In this document: piece by piece, positions 1 to 9,530 of the stretch
Numbering within the stretch: the stretch's first letter is position 1
Layout: every line of letters begins with the position of its first letter
Assembly (NCBI RefSeq): GCF_014201715.1
Contig: NZ_JACHFD010000006.1
Location: 1-46,413 of the forward strand
Length of the DNA stretch: 46,413 nt
DNA from: Haloferula luteola
GTDB taxonomy: Bacteria > Verrucomicrobiota > Verrucomicrobiia > Verrucomicrobiales > Akkermansiaceae
Direction of reading: 5' to 3'
Program-made: the position numbers and the translations under genes
Notes under the pieces: model-generated
The model's input: only the letters and a program-made list of their open reading frames with translations
What the model was told of the DNA's origin: nothing
The model's database searches: none

Positions 1-55
1 CAAATACAAGTCACCAACCCAATACCACCAAGCACAATGCAACACCGCAGCCTGA

Positions 56-295
56 ATAAAAACCAAGGCTGTCCAACTTCCAAGGGAGCACTACATTCTT
101 GGCTTTTGGATTCTCCTCCAGTTGGTCGACGGTAGCGGTCAAATCAGCAGTGCCGACACGGGAGGAGGAGTGGCGTACGCTGCTCACATTGGGGGCTTCG
201 TCGCTGGCGTCATCACCGGCATCTTTGCCCGACTCCTCATGAAGGAAGAACCCGATACTCCTTTTCGTCGGCTCACGGAGCCACGCTATCGCTGA
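56..295 (+). pseudogene. C-terminal fragment of a rhomboid-family intramembrane serine protease
   Basis: The frame ending in TGA at 293-295 encodes a hydrophobic stretch with LGFWILLQ followed by GVAYAAHIGGFVAG. This matches the last two membrane segments of rhomboid proteases, where the His of the AxxAHIGG motif is the catalytic base. The family cleaves substrates inside the membrane. The catalytic Ser (GxSG) segment would lie further upstream and is not present. The same frame has a TGA stop at 53-55, and no frame in bases 1-55 continues the expected hydrophobic sequence, so the gene is either broken here or the first bases come from a sequence edge or junction. Its stop overlaps the end of the convergent Mpv17-like gene by about 10 bp. 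Family assignment is fairly secure; gene status is not. Confidence 0.55.
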
Positions 296-996
296 CCTTC
301 AGCGGTGTCCTCCCCAGCCATCCAGCCGTACAGCATGACCCATAGGCACAAAGCCAGCGAAAATGCCGGCAACTGCACCGGCTCTGGCAACGTGTAGAGC
401 ACGGTGACAATCGGGATCCACACCCCCCAACAAGCGACCAAACTGGGCACCACCTTATCGCGATAAAAAGCAGCCGTGAAGAACCGCCGCTGCCAGCGGT
501 ATCCATGGTTCTTCCATGCATACAGCCAAACGGTGACCGGTGCGGCAAAAATCGGATTGTACACAAATTGATCGACCAATACTTGGGGCACCACCACCTC
601 GATTCTCGCCTCATCGCCGAACCACATCGCCTGAGCCCGATAGAAAAAATCCACCACGGTTCCCATTCCTGCCCAAAACGGTGCCGCAAATACCAATTCT
701 CTCGCATTCGCGGATTTCAGCTTTCCCTTCTGAAAGACCACCACGCGCAAGAGCTCAGGCAAAATTCCACCCGCGACCAAGCCGCTAAGGGCACTGTACG
801 GCCACCCCCAACGAGCTTTCACCTCCGCAAGACTTTCAAGCAACCCTCGAAAGCTCACCGAAAAGCCGTAGCCTACGAGGAGCCCCACCATCGCGATCTG
901 TACGACGAGGCCGGGGACAAGATTTGCTTTCGCCGCGCGCAACCCTGCCTTCCAAGGGGCCTCCCGAAGAACTTGCGGTTGGGCATCAATCGCCAT
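286..996 (-). CDS. Mpv17/PMP22-like integral membrane protein
   Basis: About 236 residues with several hydrophobic segments. The middle has VDQFVYNPIFAAP, and the C-terminal third has WGVWIPIVTVLYTLP, then a final hydrophobic helix ending in WMA. This order (DQ...P, then W..W....N/T...P, then a last helix) is that of the Mpv17/PMP22 family, known from mitochondrial and peroxisomal membranes and thought to form channels. Bacterial members have no established role. An ATG at 996 is preferred over an upstream GTG at 1011; neither has a clear Shine-Dalgarno sequence. It lies downstream of cydAB on the same strand with a gap of about 60 bp. Homology is a judgement by eye, and a search against PF04117 would settle it. 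Confidence 0.5.
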   Translation of the reverse strand: MAIDAQPQVLREAPWKAGLRAAKANLVPGLVVQIAMVGLLVGYGFSVSFRGLLESLAEVKARWGWPYSALSGLVAGGILPELLRVVVFQKGKLKSANARELVFAAPFWAGMGTVVDFFYRAQAMWFGDEARIEVVVPQVLVDQFVYNPIFAAPVTVWLYAWKNHGYRWQRRFFTAAFYRDKVVPSLVACWGVWIPIVTVLYTLPEPVQLPAFSLALCLWVMLYGWMAGEDTAEGQR

Positions 997-1060
997 GCCG
1001 CAAACAGCCACTCAGCTAGCCCGCTTGCCAAGCCGCAATTGCGCTCCGCTTGACCCGCTT

Positions 1061-2083
1061 TCAGTGCTCTTCCTCCTCGCCAGGGCGCCGCGCCTTAAAT
1101 ACCCGCAATAGAAAAACCAAACTCGGAAAGATGAAGGCGCTCCCGACCAACAGCGCGATCACCAACTGACGCAACGTCGCCTCCGGTGCTGCCTGCTCAT
1201 AAAAACTCAGGGGGCCCTGTACGGTGATCGCTCCATTCGGAGCGTACAACAGCCACCACCCCAACAAAATCAATACCACCTGACCCGCCGCAATCACCCG
1301 GGACCATACGACCCGAGTCTTCACCAGAAAACGCCACAGCACCCCGCAAAGCAACGTTGCCAGCAGCAAAGTCGTCATCGCCAGCGGATGTCCAAGAAAC
1401 TGCCGTGCGAGAGAAACCGGTTCTGCCAACGACAAGACAAATACCCCACCCCCCGACACCACGACCCAAGCATTGAACACCGCGCCCCAACGCCGAAAGC
1501 GCCGGCGTAAAGCCTCATCCTCCGTTTCACCAAGCAGATAAATGCAGGCCAAAAAACCAAAAATCCCCGCCACAAATCCTCCCACACTCAGCGGAAATGC
1601 ACCCCACCATGGAGCCACGTAGGCCGACCAAAAATCCCCTGCCTCGTTGTCGATCAAACCCCGATTCAAGCTCGCGGCAATGATCCCCAGCCATAACGCA
1701 CTCCATAAGCTCGAAGCTCCAAACAGCCAGGTGTACGCCCCCTGACTCCGTGGGCCTTGAATCGAATCGTAGTGCCGAAACGTAAACATGGTCCCGCGCA
1801 CCACGACTCCCAACAACAACGCCAACATCGGCAGATGCAGCGACACCATCAAGGTCGTGAAAATCTTCGGAAACCCCATGAACAAAATCACCACCACCAG
1901 AATCAGCCAAATGTGATTCGCCTCCCACACCGGTCCCATGGCGTGATTGATCACTTTCTTTTGCCGCTCCCTCAGTTCCCCAGCAGGCAACAATTCAAGA
2001 ATACCGGCGCCAAAATCTGACCCACCCATCAAAATGTAGAGCAGCAACGAAGCGGCCAGGAAGAAAACCAGAATATCGATCAT
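1061..2083 (-). CDS. cydB: Cytochrome bd ubiquinol oxidase subunit II
   Basis: About 340 residues, almost all in hydrophobic helices. It starts MIDILVFFLAASLLLYILMGG followed by SDFGAG, and has GPVWEANHIWLI, both hallmarks of CydB, the partner of CydA in the membrane quinol:O2 oxidoreductase. The complex oxidises quinol and reduces O2 to water with very high O2 affinity, without pumping protons. The start is taken at 2083 because its ATG overlaps the cydA stop (ATGA) and a strong ribosome site, GGTGGAGG at 2088-2095, precedes it. A longer frame upstream runs into cydA and is unlikely. Length is slightly below E. coli CydB (379) and usual for the short bd class. No cydX, cydC or cydD is visible nearby. 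Confidence 0.93.
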   Translation of the reverse strand: MIDILVFFLAASLLLYILMGGSDFGAGILELLPAGELRERQKKVINHAMGPVWEANHIWLILVVVILFMGFPKIFTTLMVSLHLPMLALLLGVVVRGTMFTFRHYDSIQGPRSQGAYTWLFGASSLWSALWLGIIAASLNRGLIDNEAGDFWSAYVAPWWGAFPLSVGGFVAGIFGFLACIYLLGETEDEALRRRFRRWGAVFNAWVVVSGGGVFVLSLAEPVSLARQFLGHPLAMTTLLLATLLCGVLWRFLVKTRVVWSRVIAAGQVVLILLGWWLLYAPNGAITVQGPLSFYEQAAPEATLRQLVIALLVGSAFIFPSLVFLLRVFKARRPGEEEEH

Positions 2084-3405
2084 GATGCCTCCACCTTTCT
2101 TTGAGTGACCCGAATCTGCCTCGCAAAGAGCCACACCGTCATCCCTCCCAATCCCAGATAGAGGATCAGGAACAACAGGAAGTGATACACCATCCCGGGC
2201 ACTGGCGTCACCGCATCCTGGGTCCGCAGGACTTCATAAATGATCCAAGGTTGCCTCCCTACCTCGGTCACGACCCAGCCCGCCTCGATCGCAATCATTC
2301 CCAATGGCGTCGATGCCGCTAGCGCCCCCAAAAACCACCGAGGAAACTTCCCTTTCTTCAAAAACCAGAAGTGGAGTAACCCCAAGACAGCCATCAGCAT
2401 CCCCAATCCCACCATCACCTGGAAGGCGACGTGGACCACCAGCACAGGGGGCCAATCCTCCTTGGGGTACTGGTCCAGTCCAATCACTTCCGCTGCCGGA
2501 TCCCGGTGGGCCAACACACTCAGCATTCCCGGGATTTCAATCCCCCAGTGCATCGTTTCAGTGTCCTCGTCCGGAATGCCCCCGAGGGTCAAGGGTGCGT
2601 AGGTGGATGTCTTGAAATGCCCCTCCAAAGCAGCCAGTTTCGCCGGTTGAAGCTCCGCCACTCGCTCCCCGGCAAAATGTCCCACCAACGGCTGCACCAG
2701 CGCCGCAGCCGCACCGAAAACCATCGCGATCTTCATCGCCTTCAAATTCAGCTCCGGTGCCCGACCCTTAAGATAGAGAAAAGCGTGCACCCCGCCCACC
2801 GCAAACCCCACCGCCTGCACCGCCGCCACCTGCATGTGCGCACTCTGGTGCAGCCAGGCGCGGTTGAACATTGCCGCCACAGGATCGATCCCCGTCGCCT
2901 CACCGTTGACCCACTCAAATCCTGCCGGGGCGTTCATCCATGAGTTCGCCGCCACCACAAAAATTCCAGACAAAAACCCGGAGATTCCGACCACCAAGCC
3001 CGTCGCCCAATGCACCCACGGTGACATCCGTTTCCATCCATAAAGGAAAAGCCCAATCGCCACGGCCTCAATGAAAAAGGCCGTCCCTTCCCACGAAAAC
3101 GGCATTCCGACAATCGGCCCTGCATGCTCCATGAAACCCGGCCATAAGAGCCCCAGCTCGAAAGATAGAACCGTCCCCGAAACCGCCCCTACCGCGAACA
3201 AAATCGCCACCCCACGCATCCACATCTTGGTCAGTTCCAATGACACCTTGTCGCCACGCTTCAGGTGCAAGTAGTGCGCCGCAGACATCAAAAATGGCAT
3301 CGTCATCCCAATCGCCGCGAAGATGATATGAAAGCCCAAAGAGAAGGCCATCGTCGCCCGCGCCGCGGTCAGATCGTCCATGGCCTGACCGTAGGCGACC
3401 GCCAT
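2080..3405 (-). CDS. cydA: Cytochrome bd ubiquinol oxidase subunit I
   Basis: A 441-residue membrane protein with CydA landmarks in order: a His in GFHIIFAAIG (about residue 26, heme d/b595 ligand position), GMPFSWEGTAFFIEA with the conserved acidic pair, a His in HQSAHM (about 190, heme b558), QPAKLAALEGHF with the Lys and Glu of the quinol site (about 250-262), and GRQPW (about 381). The region between the quinol-site residues and GRQPW is short, so this is a short Q-loop enzyme. It forms the quinol-oxidising, O2-reducing core with CydB. No good Shine-Dalgarno sequence precedes 3405, and an ATG at 3381 is the alternative. It is translationally coupled to cydB. Bd oxidases serve microaerobic respiration and resistance to nitric oxide and peroxide. 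Confidence 0.94.
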   Translation of the reverse strand: MAVAYGQAMDDLTAARATMAFSLGFHIIFAAIGMTMPFLMSAAHYLHLKRGDKVSLELTKMWMRGVAILFAVGAVSGTVLSFELGLLWPGFMEHAGPIVGMPFSWEGTAFFIEAVAIGLFLYGWKRMSPWVHWATGLVVGISGFLSGIFVVAANSWMNAPAGFEWVNGEATGIDPVAAMFNRAWLHQSAHMQVAAVQAVGFAVGGVHAFLYLKGRAPELNLKAMKIAMVFGAAAALVQPLVGHFAGERVAELQPAKLAALEGHFKTSTYAPLTLGGIPDEDTETMHWGIEIPGMLSVLAHRDPAAEVIGLDQYPKEDWPPVLVVHVAFQVMVGLGMLMAVLGLLHFWFLKKGKFPRWFLGALAASTPLGMIAIEAGWVVTEVGRQPWIIYEVLRTQDAVTPVPGMVYHFLLFLILYLGLGGMTVWLFARQIRVTQRKVEAS

Positions 3406-3463
3406 CCCGGATCAACGGCAAAGCGGTCCCTCGCCATGAAGGCCATTCATTTCATTTCTCTTT

Positions 3464-3478
3464 GGCCGACATTCGGCC
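3464..3478. promoter_or_regulatory. 15-bp hairpin/palindrome upstream of cydA
   Basis: GGCCGA CAT TCGGCC is a perfect 6-bp stem with a 3-base loop, lying between the end of the giant secreted-protein gene and the cydA start, 59 bp before cydA. There is no T-run on either side, so it is not a classic intrinsic terminator. It could be an operator for cydAB or a transcript 3'-end stabiliser. The function is open. Confidence 0.3.
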
Positions 3479-3496
3479 CATGGCAGAGCCCCAGAA

Positions 3497-6400
3497 TCAC
3501 AAATCCATCAGAACGACCCTCAATCGGAGGAAACGCTGTGAGTTTGCTGTCTCTGGAGCCCCTACTCGAACCGTCTCCAACACCGTCCCATCTCCTTGAT
3601 CCACAGGGCTGCCCACGGACTCCACCACTCCGGCTCCCCCGGTCCATTCGATCAAGTCCAGCGACGTCTCCACCTGGTAGTCGATTTCGGTCGCATCCGC
3701 CCGACGCCGGAATTGAAGATAGAGATACTCCCCACCCTCATCACTCGCTCGCCCAGCCACCGGCATCGCGGACCACGGAGGAGAAATCAAATCCGCCCCC
3801 AGCGCATACATCAGCAACCAGTTGATCCCCGGCAAGGCTTCCGCGTCGGGATCCGTCGCATTTTGGGCGGTCATCCATTCCTGAAAAGCGCTCGAAGCCC
3901 CCCCTGAGACTCCGGGTGAAGGAATCCCAGCCGTCCAACTCTCCGGCAACGCATGGTCGGGCGCCGATGCAGGGTCCACCAATACCATCGCAGCCCCCTC
4001 CCCGTCAGGTTCCGTGGGCCAAGGGGCCACATCGTCATAAACGAAATCGTGAATCGCAATGCCGGCACCATACGAAAGCTTCACCTGCTCACCGCCATTC
4101 GAAAGATTTTGATCCACACCCCATTCCCCTGCAATCGGCAACCCCTCTCCATAGCGCTCCTCAAATGCCGCACGACTCTTCACCACCAGCACCACCTCAC
4201 CCGGAGCCAGTTCGGTGATCTCTGAACCGGCAAAATCGAAATCCACCCCCTTCGTGAAACGAACCGGAGTCAGATCGAGAGTGAGCGTCGTGCTGATGTT
4301 CTGAAGCTCCAGATACTCGAAGTCCTGGTCGTCGCCACTCGCAGGTGGCGGGCCCACGGGATGATACATCACTTCCGTGATCATCAGGTTCTGCTGAAGA
4401 TCGGCCAAGTCGTCCGGCTCCGTTGTGGTGAAGGCGTACGGCTCCGACCAATGGCTCCACCGTCCTGTGTCGTCTTTCATCCGCACGCGGGCCCGGTAGC
4501 GATGACCTGCCTTGACCGCTCCCACTGGGATCGTGATGGTCGAAACATAGGTCTCCAGCTCCCCCGACAACCACACCGGAGTGTACTCCATGTGGAAATC
4601 ATCGCCCTCCTGCCAGCCCGGAGCACTTGGATCCTCGATTTCTCCGATCCGCCATTCCATCGCCGCAAAAGTTCCTGCGCCCTGAGGATCGGCAAAGGCG
4701 CTGGTTTGAAAGGCCAGCCCATTGACCGAATGCTCCTCATCCCCGAGGTAGGTGAGCGTCGGACGCACGGGAAGCAGCCCGGAATCCGGGCCATCGGCGA
4801 GACTGTCCAAATACGCCGCCCGTCCACCTGCCCCCACCGTCGGACCCGAACTTCCCGACCACCCGACAAAACAAAAATTCTTCATATCCTGGAGCTTGCT
4901 AAAGCTAAAGCCCTGAAGCGCTAGCAAGGGATCATCATTGCCGGAACCCTCACCGCTCGGAGCATTGCGCCATCGGTCCATGTCGGCCTTGTAAAACTCG
5001 GAAATCACCGCGGCACGATCGTCCATCAACCCCTCGATCTGATCCGTTTGCCAAATCAAATCCCGAAACTCGCGCAACACATTCCGGTGGGCGATCTTCA
5101 TCTCAGGCTTGTCGACATAGCTCGCGCCAGCAGGTGCCGAGTCCGTGCTCATATCCCACCCATACAAGGCATTGTTCGCATGCTCCCATCCCTGGTTGAA
5201 ATTCGGCCCAAAACTGGCGTCCCAATCGTAAGGAAGGAACCAACAAAGACCCCGCGTAGGGTCCGGACCCACGGGTTCAAAATACCATGCCAGATTCTTC
5301 AACGCATGGCGAACGTCCTCGTGAATATAGGGAAACAGATCGTAGTGCCGGATCCCTTCAGCGACGGCCGAATATCGATACCACTTCTCATAGTTCACAT
5401 ACCGTTGCAACCACTCAGCCGTCTGGGCGCCGTGGAGATTGTCGCGGATATGATTGAACTCCGACCCATCCGAAACCATCGCGGAGGACTGATAACGGCG
5501 CTGCCGATCCGCATCCCAAATCCAGTCGGACATCTTGTAGAGATTTCCTTTCTCCATCTCATGGGTTTCGAGGAAGCCGCTCTCGTACTCCTCCACCGCC
5601 TGACTAAGGCCCCAAAAATCTCCACCATACTGGGTGGGGGCTTCGTCAGCATCGTCGATCACCCGAAAATGGATCCAATGCGTGTAAGCGGCAGGCACTC
5701 CAAAGGTCCGCCACAAGGTCGAACCCACCTCCTCAGGCATTCCCCAGTTATTCCCTCCCTGCGTGCCATACATGCGATTGAGAGCCATCCGCTTCCACGT
5801 CGCCGGATACTTTTCGCCTTTTTGATTGGTCGCTTGGAACTCATGCCCGCGATGAAAGCGGAACTTGTAGTGCCGCTTCCCTTGCGGAAAACGTCCGTCG
5901 TAATCGCCATAGCGGCTGTTTCCACCGCGAAGTCGCGTCACCACGTGATCGTAAACTTTGCCATCATACACCAACGCTCCCTCCCACTCTTCCGATCGGC
6001 GGGCCGACAACACCGATTCATCCCCCGTGTTTGGAAACTGTTCCCACGCATTGTACGCCTGCAGGCTGAGCATATCCGCATGTCGGATCAACCAGTGATA
6101 AACCGGCAGTTGCGTCAGCATCTCCTTCGGCCACACCTTGCCTGCCGAACCACTCACCGAAGCCGTCGTAGCCACGTAGTTCGGAACCCCATCGTAGACG
6201 AAGCAGGCGAAATTCAGGGCGTCATCATCCTCGTACGGAACTCGCACCTCCGTTCCGGCCAAATCCTCTGCCTCGATCCGATACCGCACCAACGTCCGGT
6301 GCTCCTGACCTGGAATCACCCCCGTGAACAGTCCGTCGCCTGCCACACTGTCGCCACCCGATCCATCGTCCACCATCACCACCTCGGCCCAATTGGCAGG

Positions 6401-9256
6401 ATCCTCGAACTCGGGATTTACCGGTCTTTCCCCATCGGGATTCGCCAGCACTTCAGAAACGGAACGCGGAAATCGCGCCGGGATGAAGGCCCCAGGTGCC
6501 ACGATCTGATACAACAATCGGACCTCCCCAATTCCTTCAGGATCGCTCGCCTTCGCGGTGATCAGAATCGGCTCTCCCGATTTCGGCTGCTCGGGTGCGT
6601 GACTGACTTGGCGCAACTGAGGTGGGGCCACCGTAGCAAAAACGGAATTCTGCTCTCCCGGGGTCGGTTGGATCGTGGCGCTCGAAGCCGGACGGATCAA
6701 TTCGAGGTCAAACCCCAGATCCGACGATCCCAAAGACCCATTGAAAACCTGAACGGCAATCGTGTTCGTCCCCTCGACCAAGAATGTCGCAGCATGGTTG
6801 ATCGAAATCTCATTCCAGACACCCTCCGTATCCGAATCGCTGGCAGCTAAGGTCGCAATGGTCGGATCCGTCGTGTTCATATTGCGCTCCCCTGCGAGAA
6901 CTCCGTTGATCCAAATCAGCACCCCATCGTCTTTTGAGAAGCGCAGAAGCAAATCCGTGGGCACCTCGCCCTCCGCAATCTCGAAAGTCTTGCGCAGGAA
7001 AATACTACGGTAGTTGTTCTGCATCCCGGAAATGACCGTGTTCAGATTCAGGGTGCCCGCCGCGCTCGAAATCACCCCGTATCCGATGGGTGAAACATAA
7101 GAAGTCCAGCCCCCATCCTCGACAAAACCCGTCTGCCGCCAGGCATCCGTCGGATCCGATGCCTCGCTCATCCCTGGGCGCCACTTCCAACCGCTCGCCC
7201 CCGCATCCACATAGGTGAGCTGCTCCCAATTTCCCGTGGAGCCCGAACCCCTCCAGGAACCCGCCAAATCATTGTCCAGCGAAGGGTGAATCAACTCCAT
7301 CGATGCCCCCGCACCTCCCGGCGAAATCGGCCACGGAAAGGTCGCTCCGTATTCGACCCGGTCCTTTTCCTCTCCTGCCCCATCCACCAAGACCAATGCT
7401 TCTCCGTCCCCGGAAAGTTTGCCCGAAAAGGGCCCCAGCGGAGTGAATCCGAACCGACTCAGAAACACAGAGGGATCCATCGCCACGACCAAATACCCAC
7501 CGGGCTCAATCCACGAAAACGCAGGAAACGTGTAATCGATCCCCGCATCGAATCGCCACCCGGTGAGGTCGATCGCTTCCGAAGTGGGATTGAAAAGCTC
7601 CACAAACTCACTGCGACCATTGTCAGGAGGATCGTAGTAGACCTCGTTGATCACCACCGTGGACTCCGTAGCAACCACCTCGAAAACCCATACCTGTTCA
7701 ACACTCAGCCCATCCGCATCCGTCACTCGCACCCGGATCGAGATCGTTTGACCTTCCAACCCCTCAAACGAAACCGTCGCCATCAGCTGATGCCCCACCA
7801 CGGTGAACCAGGCGTTGTGAGTATCTCCCTCACCAGGAACCAACATGAAGGAGTGCAAGTCACCCTCGTTCGGATCCTCCGTCGTCAAATTTCCCACAAA
7901 TCCCCCCTCGGAAAGATTCGAACTGAGGGTCCCCGTCGACACCTCCACCTTTGACGGGGCTGTGGGTGGAGGATCGATCCACAGCTGCATCGTCGCCACG
8001 TTCGAATCGTTCCGCCCGTCGCTCACTCGGAAAGAAAATGCATCCTCTCCAAAATAGCCCGGCTCAGGAGTGAATATCAGATTCGGTGCGGTCCCTGATA
8101 GAGACCCGTGACTCGGCCCATCGATCACTTCCCAGGTCAGTGCCGATACCGGATCATTCGGATCCGTCGCTGCCAACACCACCTCACCCGGTTCATCCTG
8201 CTCCAGCACCACTCTCCCGCCTTCCGCCACGGGGGTGCCCAGCAAAACTTGAACAGCCACCGACGCTTGGACCTCGTTCATCCCGTCGCTGGCCGTCAAA
8301 GTATAGGTCGTCGTTTCGGCCGGGAAGACCGTTACCGGGCTTCCTTCTGAAACCTCGACGCCGGGAGAGATCGATACCGAAGTCGCTCCCACCACCTGCC
8401 AGCTCAGAACCACAGGATCCCCGGAATACACCAGCGATTCATTCGATGCGAAACTCACAATCCCCACCGCACTTAGCCCGAAATCCGGAGCCTCCGCTGC
8501 GAACTCCTGGATCACCTCCCCATCACTGAAAGCCGTGTCGCAAATGCGCAGGCGAGCGACCGACAAAGCGCCATTGATCGACGTCACGGATCCATCGGTG
8601 TTCGACTGAGCTGCCAACCGAATGGGCAAATCACTTCCCAAACTGCTCGCCGACCAGGTCATCAATGGTCCGATCGATTTCGAAGTCGAAAGCCGACCAT
8701 CAGTGTATGCACGAAAGCCCCCCGTCTCCGCATCATATACAAACGTACAGCAGGTCCAAACTCCGGACTTCTCCTGGTTCGACCACCCCACATCCGCCAC
8801 TCCCCACCCTCCGAAGCATCCCCACGTATCATGATTGCCGTGGAAAAAAGCTGCGAGCGATCGATCCGGGCCATTGCGGCGTCCCCATGCCACGATCGTC
8901 TCCTCCGATCCCACCGTGGGATTGTAGACCCACGCCACCACTGTCCGGCTACCATTTCCCGTGAGCGATGCGGGAGCTATCGGACCCACCATGTGATCTG
9001 AAGATCCATCAAAGGTCACTCCGCGGATCCCCTCGATATCCTCCACCACCGGCCGACGACTGAAACTGCTCTGCTCAAAACTCGCCCCAAGCGAGCCGGA
9101 ATTCACCCAACTTGATAATGTCCCCGTGCTGAGTTCAGCCGCATCCAAATGCACCAACTCTTCGGCTTGCAATGTCCATGGCATCAGCCATCCGATGCAC
9201 ATCGACCATAAAACAGACCGTAAGGGAAATTCAGACCGTGAGGGGAATTTTGTCAT
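3497..9256 (-). CDS. Giant secreted CotH-kinase/lamin-tail multidomain protein
   Basis: About 1919 residues from an ATG at 9256 that starts a signal peptide (SVLWSMCIGWLMPWTLQAEE); a TTG 42 bases upstream is less likely. Domains in order: a LamG-like jelly roll (about 30-260), Ig/cadherin-like repeats (about 265-530), a lamin-tail domain starting VVINEVYYDPP (about 534), a PA14- or jelly-roll-like domain (about 700-850), and a CotH kinase-like region (about 1040-1450) with RLRGGNSR, KFRFHRG and the metal-site motif LPYDWDASFG (about 1344). Then come a fibronectin-like part, a second lamin-tail domain (LMITEVMYHP, about 1625) and a C-terminal module with YQVETSLDLIEW and RFLRLRV. CotH of Bacillus spore coats is a secreted protein kinase; whether this member phosphorylates anything is not known. 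It is transcribed divergently from the DUF4861/GH28 pair. Confidence 0.85.
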   Translation of the reverse strand: MTKFPSRSEFPLRSVLWSMCIGWLMPWTLQAEELVHLDAAELSTGTLSSWVNSGSLGASFEQSSFSRRPVVEDIEGIRGVTFDGSSDHMVGPIAPASLTGNGSRTVVAWVYNPTVGSEETIVAWGRRNGPDRSLAAFFHGNHDTWGCFGGWGVADVGWSNQEKSGVWTCCTFVYDAETGGFRAYTDGRLSTSKSIGPLMTWSASSLGSDLPIRLAAQSNTDGSVTSINGALSVARLRICDTAFSDGEVIQEFAAEAPDFGLSAVGIVSFASNESLVYSGDPVVLSWQVVGATSVSISPGVEVSEGSPVTVFPAETTTYTLTASDGMNEVQASVAVQVLLGTPVAEGGRVVLEQDEPGEVVLAATDPNDPVSALTWEVIDGPSHGSLSGTAPNLIFTPEPGYFGEDAFSFRVSDGRNDSNVATMQLWIDPPPTAPSKVEVSTGTLSSNLSEGGFVGNLTTEDPNEGDLHSFMLVPGEGDTHNAWFTVVGHQLMATVSFEGLEGQTISIRVRVTDADGLSVEQVWVFEVVATESTVVINEVYYDPPDNGRSEFVELFNPTSEAIDLTGWRFDAGIDYTFPAFSWIEPGGYLVVAMDPSVFLSRFGFTPLGPFSGKLSGDGEALVLVDGAGEEKDRVEYGATFPWPISPGGAGASMELIHPSLDNDLAGSWRGSGSTGNWEQLTYVDAGASGWKWRPGMSEASDPTDAWRQTGFVEDGGWTSYVSPIGYGVISSAAGTLNLNTVISGMQNNYRSIFLRKTFEIAEGEVPTDLLLRFSKDDGVLIWINGVLAGERNMNTTDPTIATLAASDSDTEGVWNEISINHAATFLVEGTNTIAVQVFNGSLGSSDLGFDLELIRPASSATIQPTPGEQNSVFATVAPPQLRQVSHAPEQPKSGEPILITAKASDPEGIGEVRLLYQIVAPGAFIPARFPRSVSEVLANPDGERPVNPEFEDPANWAEVVMVDDGSGGDSVAGDGLFTGVIPGQEHRTLVRYRIEAEDLAGTEVRVPYEDDDALNFACFVYDGVPNYVATTASVSGSAGKVWPKEMLTQLPVYHWLIRHADMLSLQAYNAWEQFPNTGDESVLSARRSEEWEGALVYDGKVYDHVVTRLRGGNSRYGDYDGRFPQGKRHYKFRFHRGHEFQATNQKGEKYPATWKRMALNRMYGTQGGNNWGMPEEVGSTLWRTFGVPAAYTHWIHFRVIDDADEAPTQYGGDFWGLSQAVEEYESGFLETHEMEKGNLYKMSDWIWDADRQRRYQSSAMVSDGSEFNHIRDNLHGAQTAEWLQRYVNYEKWYRYSAVAEGIRHYDLFPYIHEDVRHALKNLAWYFEPVGPDPTRGLCWFLPYDWDASFGPNFNQGWEHANNALYGWDMSTDSAPAGASYVDKPEMKIAHRNVLREFRDLIWQTDQIEGLMDDRAAVISEFYKADMDRWRNAPSGEGSGNDDPLLALQGFSFSKLQDMKNFCFVGWSGSSGPTVGAGGRAAYLDSLADGPDSGLLPVRPTLTYLGDEEHSVNGLAFQTSAFADPQGAGTFAAMEWRIGEIEDPSAPGWQEGDDFHMEYTPVWLSGELETYVSTITIPVGAVKAGHRYRARVRMKDDTGRWSHWSEPYAFTTTEPDDLADLQQNLMITEVMYHPVGPPPASGDDQDFEYLELQNISTTLTLDLTPVRFTKGVDFDFAGSEITELAPGEVVLVVKSRAAFEERYGEGLPIAGEWGVDQNLSNGGEQVKLSYGAGIAIHDFVYDDVAPWPTEPDGEGAAMVLVDPASAPDHALPESWTAGIPSPGVSGGASSAFQEWMTAQNATDPDAEALPGINWLLMYALGADLISPPWSAMPVAGRASDEGGEYLYLQFRRRADATEIDYQVETSLDLIEWTGGAGVVESVGSPVDQGDGTVLETVRVGAPETANSQRFLRLRVVLMDL

Positions 9257-9530
9257 GAGTTGGGTCCACCAACCTACCGCTCTGTATGGACAATGCAATC
9301 CAACGCATTCACCCCATCAAAAGCCCTATTTCTCCTTTCAAATCCGTGACTTAACGTACTTTTTTGCTCCATTTTCAAAACCACCATCCCGGCAAATCTC
9401 TGTCATCGCCCCACCCACCCCTCCGTTTTGTCACTTCTTTTCTGGTGACGGTTCCTTCACCTCATTCTCCTACGGACGGGGGATAGACAATCCCACGGAA
9501 CCTTGCAGGAGATACTCAGGCAAGGACGTC
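9257..9530. promoter_or_regulatory. Divergent intergenic region between the CotH giant and the DUF4861 gene
   Basis: This 274-bp region must hold the start signals of two divergent genes. Two inverted repeats are visible: GTCAC/GTGAC at 9430-9434 and 9445-9449, and GGGAT/ATCCC at 9480-9484 and 9490-9494, the latter in the presumed leader of the DUF4861 gene. AAGGA at about 9521-9525 is a good ribosome site for the ATG at 9531. No convincing -35/-10 pair was picked out. A shared operator is possible but not shown. Confidence 0.35.

Noticed and set aside
3464..3478. Hairpin considered as an intrinsic terminator
   Set aside because: No T-run follows on either strand.
5048..6850. 600-codon open frame on the plus strand inside the CotH giant
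   Set aside because: It is antisense to a strongly supported protein, has Arg/His/Pro/Ile-rich composition and no recognisable motif.
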